64,000 bases of DNA from Pseudomonas persica (GTDB lineage: Bacteria; Pseudomonadota; Gammaproteobacteria; Pseudomonadales; Pseudomonadaceae): the NCBI RefSeq assembly GCF_900291015.1, contig NZ_OLKL01000010.1:62367-126366 (forward strand), in the 5' to 3' direction. Under the pieces are notes generated by a model. That model saw only the letters and a list, made by a program, of their open reading frames with translations. It had not been told where the DNA came from and made no database searches. The position numbers and the translations under genes were made by a program. Below are positions 19,144 to 25,996 of the stretch, one piece after another (within the stretch, counting starts at the first letter, position 1; each line of letters begins with the position of its first letter).

Positions 19144-20000
19144 GCCAGGCAGCCCCGGCATTCGCCTATCACCCATGCGGCGAAGCGCTGGCGCTTGCCA
19201 CCGTCTTCCACGGGCTGCGGGCTGAGCAGGTGGTAGGCCGAGCCGTCGCGCACAAAGCCGAACGGTGCCTGCAACTGCCCGCTGTCGAGTTCGTCACCCA
19301 CCATCAGGACTGAGGCCATGGCCAGGCCCAGGCCGGCGCTGGCGGCCTTGATCGACAGGTAGAAATGCTCGTAGTCGCTGCGCTCGGTGTGCCGGGCCTG
19401 CTGGCCGCTCAGGCGCAGCCAGGTGGGCCAGGCGCCGGGGCGAGTGGCGCTGTGCAGCAGGCGTTGGCCTTCAAGCTGGATGGGGGAGGTGGGGTGGCAC
19501 ACCGGGCCGATCCATTCGTCGCAGATTTTCTGGTTGTACAGCTGCTTGTCCCAGTGGAAGTCATCGCGGCGTATGGCCAGGTCGACACCGCTGCGGGTGA
19601 AGTCCAGTGGCCCGCCTGCGGCCACCAGGTGCAGCTGCAGGTCGGGGTGGGCGGCATGGAAGCGGGGCAGGCGCGGGATCAGCCAGCGCATGGCGATGGT
19701 TGGTTCGCACGACAGCACCAGCACGTTGTCGCGGGCCTGTTGCTGCAGGCGCTGCACGGCGCCTTCGAGCTGCTCGAAGATCGCCTGGGTGGTGCCCTGC
19801 AAGGCGCGACCGGCAGGGGTGAGGAAAATGGCCCGGTTGCGACGCTCGAACAGCTCCACGCCAAGGCTTTCTTCAAGCAGGCGCACCTGGCGGCTGACCG
19901 CGCCGTGGGTGACGTGCAGGTGCTCGGCGGCGCGCACGAAGCTCTCGGTTTCGGCGGCGATGTCGAAGTAGCGGAAGGCGTTGAGTGGCGGCAGTTTCAT
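19083..20000 (-). CDS. LysR-type transcriptional regulator (GcvA-like)
   Basis: A 305-residue LTTR. I start it at MKLPPLNAFRYFDIAAETES after AGGGATGCC; the longer frame reads through a REP. Helix-turn-helix at about residues 20-60 (VRAAEHLHVTHGAVSRQVRL). Cofactor domain follows (LSCEPTIAMRWLIPRLPRFH ... FTRSGVDLAIRRDDFHWD). The N-terminus PPLNAFRYF and the RWLIPRL block are typical of the GcvA subgroup. It is divergent from a LysE-type exporter, a common regulator/exporter pairing, so it probably controls that gene. The inducer is unknown. Confidence 0.88.
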   Translation of the reverse strand: MKLPPLNAFRYFDIAAETESFVRAAEHLHVTHGAVSRQVRLLEESLGVELFERRNRAIFLTPAGRALQGTTQAIFEQLEGAVQRLQQQARDNVLVLSCEPTIAMRWLIPRLPRFHAAHPDLQLHLVAAGGPLDFTRSGVDLAIRRDDFHWDKQLYNQKICDEWIGPVCHPTSPIQLEGQRLLHSATRPGAWPTWLRLSGQQARHTERSDYEHFYLSIKAASAGLGLAMASVLMVGDELDSGQLQAPFGFVRDGSAYHLLSPQPVEDGGKRQRFAAWVIGECRGCLAHRGLIQNDEAERPSPPQVR

Positions 20001-20020
20001 GGCATCCCTGTTTGCCTGTG

Positions 20021-20118
20021 CCGGCCTCTTCGCGGGTAAACCCGCTGCCACAGGGACTGCACCGAACTTGAGGGCGGCACATCACCTGTGGGAGCGGGTT
20101 TACCCGCGAAGAGGCCGG
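20021..20118. repeat. REP pair
   Basis: CCGGCCTCTTCGCGGGTAAA starts the left unit and CCTGTGGGAGCGGGTTTACC starts the complementary right unit ending GAGGCCGG. It lies in the divergent LysR/LysE promoter region, leaving about 130 bases of unique sequence before the exporter. Confidence 0.85.
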
Positions 20119-20246
20119 CACGGGTTCTATATATCTGTGAGGAAAGCTATCAGGTTTGCTTCACTATAAATCGATTTTTCCGGGGCTATAAGCTCTCGAT
20201 AATTACAGGGTCTGTGCATTTCCATCGCCTATCGAGAGCCACCAGC

Positions 20247-20861
20247 ATGACCGAACTCATCGCCGTCGCCCTGTTCACCCTGCTCGCCGTCATCAGCCCC
20301 GGAGCCGACTTCGCCATGGTCACCCGCAGCAGTTATGCGCAGGGCCGCAAGGCCGGGTTGGCTGCCGCCGTTGGGATCGCCCTGGGGGTGCAGGTGCATG
20401 TCCTGTACACGGTGCTGGGCATCGCGGTGATCATCAGCCAGAGCCCGGCCTTGTTCCTGGTTATGAAAGTGCTGGGCGCGGGTTACCTGGTTTACCTGGG
20501 CTACCAGTCGTTGACCAACACCCGGCGCATCAGCCTCGACGGGGGCGCCGCATCCGCGGCCAGCGTAACGCAGGCCCTGCGCACGGGGTTTCTGACCAAC
20601 GCGTTCAACCCCAAGACCATGCTGTTCGTCATCAGCGCCTTTACCCAGGTGGTGCAACCCGGCAGCCCGCTGGTACTGGATTTTGCCTACGGTGCTTTCA
20701 TGTCCGTTGCCCACTGGCTGTGGTTCAGCCTGGTGGCTGTGTTCTTTTCCAGTACGGCATTGCGCAAGGCGATGATCGAGCGGCAAGGGCTGGTGGATCG
20801 GGTGATCGGCCTGGCGCTGATAGGGCTTGGCCTGGCCGTCGCTGTTACCGGCATGCGTTGA
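20247..20861 (+). CDS. LysE/RhtB family amino-acid exporter
   Basis: A 204-residue membrane protein, start at MTELIAVALFTLLAVISPGA. It shows the family signature SPGADFAMVTRSSYAQGRKA near the first span, and about six hydrophobic segments (LAAAVGIALGVQVHVLYTVL; LFLVMKVLGAGYLVYLGYQS; TGFLTNAFNPKTMLFVISAF; and the C-terminal VIGLALIGLGLAVAVTG). It should export an amino acid or related metabolite. Divergent from the LysR gene. Substrate cannot be read from sequence. Confidence 0.9.
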   Translation: MTELIAVALFTLLAVISPGADFAMVTRSSYAQGRKAGLAAAVGIALGVQVHVLYTVLGIAVIISQSPALFLVMKVLGAGYLVYLGYQSLTNTRRISLDGGAASAASVTQALRTGFLTNAFNPKTMLFVISAFTQVVQPGSPLVLDFAYGAFMSVAHWLWFSLVAVFFSSTALRKAMIERQGLVDRVIGLALIGLGLAVAVTGMR

Positions 20862-20903
20862 GGCGGGAGAAGGAGGGCGGGCCTGTGGTGTTTTTCGCAG
20901 GCA

Positions 20904-20935
20904 AAGAAAAAGGGCTTACCTTTCGGTAAGCCCTT
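20904..20935 (-). terminator. intrinsic terminator of tRNA-Met
   Basis: On the minus strand AAGGGCTTACC-GAAA-GGTAAGCCCTT, an 11-bp perfect stem with a GAAA tetraloop, followed by TTTTTCTTT. Confidence 0.88.
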
Positions 20936-20944
20936 CGTCTTGTT

Positions 20945-21021
20945 TGGTGGCTACACAGGGACTTGAACCCCGGACCCCAGCATTATGAATGCTATGCTCT
21001 AACCAACTGAGCTATGTAGCC
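20945..21021 (-). tRNA. tRNA-Met (CAT, elongator)
   Basis: A complete 77-base cloverleaf with encoded CCA: acceptor GGCTACA/TGTAGCC, D-arm AGCTCAGTTGGTTAGAGC, anticodon loop TTCATAA and T-loop GGTTCAAGTCC. Its close match to E. coli elongator tRNA-Met, and a fully paired first acceptor base pair, exclude initiator tRNA. The acceptor GGCTAC differs from the GGCCCC of tRNA-Ile2(CAT), which shares the anticodon. Confidence 0.95.
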
Positions 21022-21031
21022 GATGGCGCGC

Positions 21032-21060
21032 ATTATTCTCTTGAACGGCCCCCCTGTCAA
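21032..21060 (-). promoter_or_regulatory. sigma70 promoter of tRNA-Met
   Basis: Minus-strand TTGACA (21055-21060), 17-base spacer, AATAAT (21032-21037). The -35 is perfect and the -10 five of six. Confidence 0.75.
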
Positions 21061-21187
21061 CACTCATTTCAAAAAAAATTTGCACGCTTTCAAAAACTTA
21101 GCGGCCAGGCCCGGTTTTAGCGCACTGCGGGCTGCTGCGCCGGGGCGATCCGGATAATAAAAAAGGTAGCTATGTATCTATTTCTTT

Positions 21188-21200
21188 TCCGATAATCGGA
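21188..21200. promoter_or_regulatory. operator-like palindrome before the Fsr-type MFS gene
   Basis: TCCGATAATCGGA is a perfect 6-1-6 palindrome about 30 bases before the start codon, close to where a promoter or its repressor would sit. No regulator gene adjoins it, so the cognate protein is unknown. Confidence 0.35.
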
Positions 21201-21229
21201 TCCCAAACCGAGGACGGAGATTCTGGCTC

Positions 21230-22447
21230 ATGGCTATCAGTAGTAGCGCCTCCGAGGCGTCCACCCATGCGGCGGCCAGCCAAGCCACACCGCTGGTGAT
21301 GCGTATCATCGGCTTCTGCGCGCTGGCGCACCTGATCAATGACCTGATCCAGTCGGTGCTACCGGCGATCTACCCGATGCTCAAGGCCAACTACGATCTG
21401 AGTTTCGCCCAGATCGGCATGATCACCCTGACGTTCCAGATCACCGCCTCGCTGCTGCAGCCTTGGGTGGGCTTCTTTACCGATCGCCGACCAGCACCGA
21501 ACCTGCTGCCGCTGGGCACCCTGTGCACCTTGGTGGGTATCGTGATGCTGGCCTTCGTCGGCAGCTTCCCGATGATTCTGCTGGCCTCGGCGCTGGTCGG
21601 TATCGGCTCGTCGACTTTCCACCCGGAGACCTCACGTATCGCGCGTCTGGCCTCGGGCGGGCGCTTCGGCCTGGCCCAGTCGAGCTTCCAGGTCGGCGGC
21701 AACACCGGCTCGGCCCTGGGCCCGCTGCTGGCGGCGGCCATTGTCATTCCGTTCGGCCAGACTCACGTGGCCTGGTTCGGCCTGGCTGCGCTGTTCTTCC
21801 TTGGCGTCACCCTGCTGCTGCGTGGCTGGTACAAGGAACACCTCAACCAGGCCAAGGCGCGCAAGGCAGTGCAGGCGACCCACGGCATTTCCCGCAGGCG
21901 GGTAATCGCGGCGCTGATCGTGCTGGGTTTGCTGGTGTTCTCCAAGTACTTCTACATGGCCAGCTTCACCAGCTACTTCACCTTCTACCTGATCGAGAAG
22001 TTCGATGTGTCGGTGGCCAGCTCGCAGCTGCACCTGTTCCTGTTCCTCGGTGCAGTGGCGGCGGGTACCTTCTTTGGCGGGCCGATCGGTGACCGCATCG
22101 GGCGCAAGGCGGTGATCTGGTTCTCGATCCTTGGCGTGGCGCCGTTCACCCTGGCGCTGCCGTATGCCGACCTGTTCTGGACCACGGTGTTGAGCGTGGT
22201 GATCGGCTTTATCCTGGCCTCGGCGTTTTCCGCGATCGTGGTGTATGCGCAGGAGCTGGTGCCGGGCAGCGTGGGCATGATTGCCGGGATCTTCTTCGGG
22301 CTGATGTTCGGCTTTGGCGGCATTGGCGCGGCGCTGCTGGGGTATGTGGCAGACCTGCGCGGTATCGAATATGTATATGGGGTGTGTTCGTTCCTGCCGT
22401 TGTTCGGGTTGTTGGCGGTGTTCTTGCCGAGTACCGGTAAGCGCTGA
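21230..22447 (+). CDS. MFS transporter, fosmidomycin-resistance (Fsr) type
   Basis: A 405-residue, 12-span major facilitator. The N-terminal AHLINDLIQSVLPAIYPMLK and the following ITASLLQPWVGFFTDRRP are characteristic of the Fsr subgroup; the family loop GSSTFHPETSRIARLASGGR is also present. In E. coli Fsr confers fosmidomycin resistance by efflux; the natural substrate is unknown. A perfect palindrome (TCCGATAATCGGA) lies in its leader. A REP pair follows. Confidence 0.85.
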   Translation: MAISSSASEASTHAAASQATPLVMRIIGFCALAHLINDLIQSVLPAIYPMLKANYDLSFAQIGMITLTFQITASLLQPWVGFFTDRRPAPNLLPLGTLCTLVGIVMLAFVGSFPMILLASALVGIGSSTFHPETSRIARLASGGRFGLAQSSFQVGGNTGSALGPLLAAAIVIPFGQTHVAWFGLAALFFLGVTLLLRGWYKEHLNQAKARKAVQATHGISRRRVIAALIVLGLLVFSKYFYMASFTSYFTFYLIEKFDVSVASSQLHLFLFLGAVAAGTFFGGPIGDRIGRKAVIWFSILGVAPFTLALPYADLFWTTVLSVVIGFILASAFSAIVVYAQELVPGSVGMIAGIFFGLMFGFGGIGAALLGYVADLRGIEYVYGVCSFLPLFGLLAVFLPSTGKR

Positions 22448-22469
22448 TACTGCCGGGGCTGCTTTGCAG

Positions 22470-22557
22470 CCCATCGCCGGCAAGCCAGCTCCCACCTCGA
22501 CCGCACCGGCCTCCAGTCATGCGCAATCCCTGCAGGAGCTGGCTTGCCGGCGATGGG
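22470..22557. repeat. REP pair (ATCGCCGGCAAGCCAGCTCC type)
   Basis: CCCATCGCCGGCAAGCCAGC and its complement GCTGGCTTGCCGGCGATGGG face each other across about 48 bases. Confidence 0.8.
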
Positions 22558-22578
22558 GCGCGCAGCGGCCCCCGACGA

Positions 22579-22607
22579 TTGACGGCCTGACACCCTTGGC
22601 CTAGAGT
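22579..22607 (+). promoter_or_regulatory. sigma70 promoter upstream of the small ORF and second MFS gene
   Basis: TTGACG (22579-22584), 17-base spacer, TAGAGT (22602-22607). It would give a leader of about 255 bases before the MFS start codon, containing the small frame at 22648-22785. Confidence 0.6.
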
Positions 22608-22647
22608 GCCGCCTCTTTTCCCAACCACCTGCGTAGTAGCCAAAGCA

Positions 22648-22785
22648 ATGTGCCGTACCCAGTCCCTGCCAAATGCCCGCCAGCCGGCCCTCCAGGCCCT
22701 GCGTCGTGCCTGGCCGAGCGACACGGTGCTCAAGCGTCGGCGCAGCGTGCTGTTTGCCTTCACCTTCTCGCCACACCGCGCCTGA
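22648..22785 (+). CDS. possible small leader ORF, 45 aa
   Basis: An Arg-rich frame, MCRTQSLPNARQPALQALRR onward, lies in the leader between a good promoter and the MFS gene. Its ribosome site is weak (no clear GGAG), and it resembles no family I know. It may be a regulatory leader peptide or chance. The remainder of this gene-free stretch holds only the REP pair and promoter. Confidence 0.25.
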   Translation: MCRTQSLPNARQPALQALRRAWPSDTVLKRRRSVLFAFTFSPHRA

Positions 22786-22868
22786 ACTGATCTGCGCTTT
22801 CGCGTCGCTCGCCGCCCTGGCGTGCGCGCCTGTGTCTGCACGTCTTTTCGGTTTGCAAGGAGTGGTAC

Positions 22869-24026
22869 ATGAACATGCGTTTGCTGGCGGGCTTGTTGTT
22901 CGCCGTTTCGGTCGTGGGTTTCAGTTTGGGGGCCAGCCTGCCGCTGGTGTCGTTGCGTCTGCATGAGGCCGGTGCGAGTACCCTGGAAATCGGCATCATC
23001 TCGGCCATACCTGCTGCCGGCATGATGCTCTCGGCGTTCCTGGTCGACGCCTGCTGTCGCCACCTCACCCGGCGCACCATCTACCTGCTGTGCTTCAGCC
23101 TGTGCACGCTCAGCATCGCCTTGCTCGAATCGGCGTTCGCCTCGCTGTGGCTGCTGGCGCTGTTGCGCCTGGGCCTGGGGCTGGGCATGGGGATCGCCAT
23201 CATTCTCGGCGAGTCGTGGGTCAACGAGCTGTGCCCGGAGCACAACCGCGGCAAGATCATGGCCCTGTACGCTACCAGTTTCACTGGCTTCCAGGTGCTC
23301 GGCCCGGCCATGCTGGCGGTGCTTGGCGCCGACAGCCCGTGGATCACCGCTGTGGTCACCGCCTGCTATGGCCTGGCGCTGCTGTGCATCGTGCTGACCG
23401 TGCCCAACGACCAGGTCGAACATGACGAGGGTGAAAAGAGCTTCGGCCTCGCCGGTTTCTTCCGCGTGGCGCCGGCGTTGTGCATGGCGGTGCTGTTCTT
23501 CTCGTTCTTCGATGCCGTGGTGCTGTCGCTGCTGCCGGTGTACGCCACCAGCCATGGTTTTGCCGTGGGCGTGGCGGCGCTGATGGTGACTGTGGTGTTT
23601 GCCGGTGACATGCTGTTCCAGCTGCCGCTCGGCTGGTTGGCCGACCGGGTGGAGCGTACCGGGCTGCACCTGGTGTGCGGGCTGTTGGCGATGGCGATCG
23701 GTAGCGGCCTGCCCTGGCTGCTGAACATGACCTGGCTGCTGTGGCCGCTGCTGGTGCTGCTGGGCGCAGTGGCAGGGGGCATCTATACCCTGGCGCTGGT
23801 GCTGATCGGGCAACGCTTCAAGGGGCAGGACCTGGTGACCGCCAATGCCAGCGTAGGCTTGTTGTGGGGCGTGGGTAGTTTGGTCGGGCCGCTGGTCAGC
23901 GGTGCGGCGATGGATGTGGCGCCGCATGGCCTGCCCATCGCACTGGCGCTGATGGCCGGATTGTTCGTGTGCTTTGCCCGGCAGTCGTACCGGCGCGCGG
24001 GGCGGTTGCGGGTGATAGCAGACTGA
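22869..24026 (+). CDS. MFS transporter (YcaD-like)
   Basis: A 385-residue 12-span major facilitator starting after AAGGAG. Segments include LLAGLLFAVSVVGFSLGASL at the N-terminus, the MFS loop VDACCRHLTRRTIYL between spans 2 and 3, and LGLGLGMGIAIILGESWVNE, which resembles the YcaD group. Substrate unknown. It is unrelated in subgroup to the Fsr-type gene upstream. It has its own promoter with a long leader. Confidence 0.85.
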   Translation: MNMRLLAGLLFAVSVVGFSLGASLPLVSLRLHEAGASTLEIGIISAIPAAGMMLSAFLVDACCRHLTRRTIYLLCFSLCTLSIALLESAFASLWLLALLRLGLGLGMGIAIILGESWVNELCPEHNRGKIMALYATSFTGFQVLGPAMLAVLGADSPWITAVVTACYGLALLCIVLTVPNDQVEHDEGEKSFGLAGFFRVAPALCMAVLFFSFFDAVVLSLLPVYATSHGFAVGVAALMVTVVFAGDMLFQLPLGWLADRVERTGLHLVCGLLAMAIGSGLPWLLNMTWLLWPLLVLLGAVAGGIYTLALVLIGQRFKGQDLVTANASVGLLWGVGSLVGPLVSGAAMDVAPHGLPIALALMAGLFVCFARQSYRRAGRLRVIAD

Positions 24027-24114
24027 CGGTCAGGAATTGGTCGCGCAAGAACCGGCGTTCTGGGGATGAGCGGCTGCGCTAAGCTGGACCTGCAATCGAC
24101 TTGCTGGAGGTGCC

Positions 24115-24741
24115 ATGATCCTGGCCGACCTTTCGCCTGCTGCTTACCGCGAGGCCACCGAATACCTGGCGGCGCTCGACCCGGACTGGTCGCGGCATAT
24201 CGCGGTGACCGGGCCTTGCCTGCACCAGGCCACGCCGGGGCGTGAGCCTTACGAGGTGTTGGTGCGGGCGATTGCCTACCAGCAGTTGCATGCCCGTGCC
24301 GCCGAGGCAATTCTTGGGCGGTTGCTGGCGCTGTTTCCGCAGGCTGCGTTCCCAGGGCCGGAGCAGTTGTTGGCGGTTACCCCGGAAACCCTGCGCGCCT
24401 GTGGTTTTTCCGCGAGCAAGATGGCGACGATCCAGGGCATTGCCCAGGGCCGTGTGGAGGGTGTGGTGCCGACCCGGGAGGAGGCACTGACCATGTCTGA
24501 CGAGGCGTTGATCGAACGGCTGGTGGCGTTGCGCGGGGTAGGGCGGTGGACGGTGGAGATGTTGCTGATCTATAGCCTGGCGCGTTCGGACGTGCTGCCG
24601 GTGGACGATTTTGGCGTGCGCGAGGGGTATCGGCGGCTGAAGGGGCTGGACAAGGCGCCGACGCCGGCGCAGATGCGTTCGCTGGGCGGCGGCTGGCGGC
24701 CGTACCGCACCGTGGCGGCCTGGTACCTGTGGCGGGCCTGA
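24115..24741 (+). CDS. DNA-3-methyladenine glycosylase, AlkA-like
   Basis: A 208-residue helix-hairpin-helix glycosylase that should excise alkylated purines. The HhH motif LVALRGVGRWTVEMLL spans about 136-151, and the catalytic Asp is D165 in LPVDDFGVREG, matching the Asp pair of E. coli AlkA. It lacks the extra N-terminal domain of E. coli AlkA (282 residues), so it is the compact form. It lies 141 bases before ada with a REP pair between; both genes belong to the alkylation response. Confidence 0.9.
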   Translation: MILADLSPAAYREATEYLAALDPDWSRHIAVTGPCLHQATPGREPYEVLVRAIAYQQLHARAAEAILGRLLALFPQAAFPGPEQLLAVTPETLRACGFSASKMATIQGIAQGRVEGVVPTREEALTMSDEALIERLVALRGVGRWTVEMLLIYSLARSDVLPVDDFGVREGYRRLKGLDKAPTPAQMRSLGGGWRPYRTVAAWYLWRA

Positions 24742-24759
24742 CGTTTTGCACTGCCTGTA

Positions 24760-24851
24760 CCGGCCTCTTCGCGGTAAACCCACAGGGATTCCCACAGTCT
24801 TGAAAGTCTATGCAGTATCTGTGGGAGCGGGTTCACCCGCGAAAGGGCCGG
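24760..24851. repeat. REP pair, left unit damaged
   Basis: The left copy CCGGCCTCTTCGCGGTAAACC has lost bases of the GCGGGTAAACCCGC core, while the right copy CTGTGGGAGCGGGTTCACCC GCGAAAGGGCCGG is intact. Confidence 0.75.
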
Positions 24852-24882
24852 TACAGGCATCAACCTATCTGGACACTAACCA

Positions 24883-25941
24883 ATGAACCCCTACACCACC
24901 CTCGACCAACGCTGGCAAGCCGTAGAATCCCGCGACAGCGCCGCCACCGGCCACTTCGTCTACGCCGTGCGCACCACCGGCATCTACTGCCACCCCGGCT
25001 GCAAATCACGCCTGGCCAAGCGAACCAACGTCGAGTTCTACGACACCCCAGCCGCCGCTGAGGCCGCCGGCTACCGCGCCTGCAAACGTTGCACCGCCAC
25101 CATCAACGCCCGCGCCACCCGCCATAGCCTGCTGGTCACCCGCGCCTGCCGCCTGATCGAAGCCAGCGACCCCGCGCCCAGTCTCGACCAGCTCAGCGCC
25201 CAACTGGCCGTCAGCCCCTTTCACCTGCATCGCCTGTTCAAGGCCGAAACCGGCCTTACCCCCAAAGCCTACGCCACCGCCTTTCGCGCCCGGCGCCTGC
25301 GCGCGAGCCTGGACGATGGCCAGCGCTCGGTCACCGATGCCATCTACGACGCTGGCTACAACTCCAACAGCCGTTTCTACGAAAGCGCCGACCAGCGCCT
25401 GGGCATGCGCCCGCGGCAATACCGCGCCGGCGGCGCCGGGGCAACCATCCACTTTGCCCTCGGCCAGTGCTCTCTGGGCGCGATCCTGGTGGCCCAGAGC
25501 GAGAAGGGCATTTGCGCGATACTGCTGGGCGACGACCCCGAGGCACTGCTGCACGACTTGCAGGACCAGTTCCCCAAGGCCCGGCTGATCGGCGGCGACA
25601 GCGCTTACGAACGGCTGGTTGCCGAAGTGGTGGGCTTCGTCGAAGCCCCGGCACTGGGCCTGGCCCTGCCGCTGGATGTGCAAGGCACGGCCTTCCAGGA
25701 ACGGGTGTGGCAGGCCCTGCGCGAAGTGCCGGCCGGTAGCCGGGTCAGCTACACCGACATCGCCGAGCGCATCGGCGCACCCAAGGCGGTGCGCGCGGTG
25801 GCCATGGCCTGCGCGGCCAACCGCATCGCCGTGGCCATCCCCTGTCATCGGGTGGTGCGCCGGGACGGCGACATCAGCGGCTACCGCTGGGGCGTCGAGC
25901 GCAAACAGCAACTGCTCAAGCGAGAAACGGCACTCACCTGA
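24883..25941 (+). CDS. ada: Ada: methylphosphotriester/O6-methylguanine methyltransferase and AraC-type regulator
   Basis: A full-length 352-residue Ada. The N-terminal zinc domain has C36 and C40 (GIYCHPGCKSR) and C67/C70 (YRACKRC); C36 is the phosphotriester acceptor that turns the protein into an activator. An AraC-type HTH follows (LDQLSAQLAVSPFHLHRLFK). The C-terminal methyltransferase has the acceptor in IPCHRVVRRDG. It repairs methylated DNA and should activate its own gene and probably the neighbouring alkA-like gene. Confidence 0.95.
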   Translation: MNPYTTLDQRWQAVESRDSAATGHFVYAVRTTGIYCHPGCKSRLAKRTNVEFYDTPAAAEAAGYRACKRCTATINARATRHSLLVTRACRLIEASDPAPSLDQLSAQLAVSPFHLHRLFKAETGLTPKAYATAFRARRLRASLDDGQRSVTDAIYDAGYNSNSRFYESADQRLGMRPRQYRAGGAGATIHFALGQCSLGAILVAQSEKGICAILLGDDPEALLHDLQDQFPKARLIGGDSAYERLVAEVVGFVEAPALGLALPLDVQGTAFQERVWQALREVPAGSRVSYTDIAERIGAPKAVRAVAMACAANRIAVAIPCHRVVRRDGDISGYRWGVERKQQLLKRETALT

Positions 25942-25996
25942 TCGCGTGAAGCCGAGTAGAATCCGCCGCCAAATCGAATTGTAAGAGGAATATTCG

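Noticed and set aside
20945..21021. tRNA-Ile2(CAT) or initiator tRNA-Met
   Set aside because: The acceptor and D-arm match elongator tRNA-Met, not the GGCCCC acceptor of Ile2, and the first acceptor pair is complementary, unlike the initiator.
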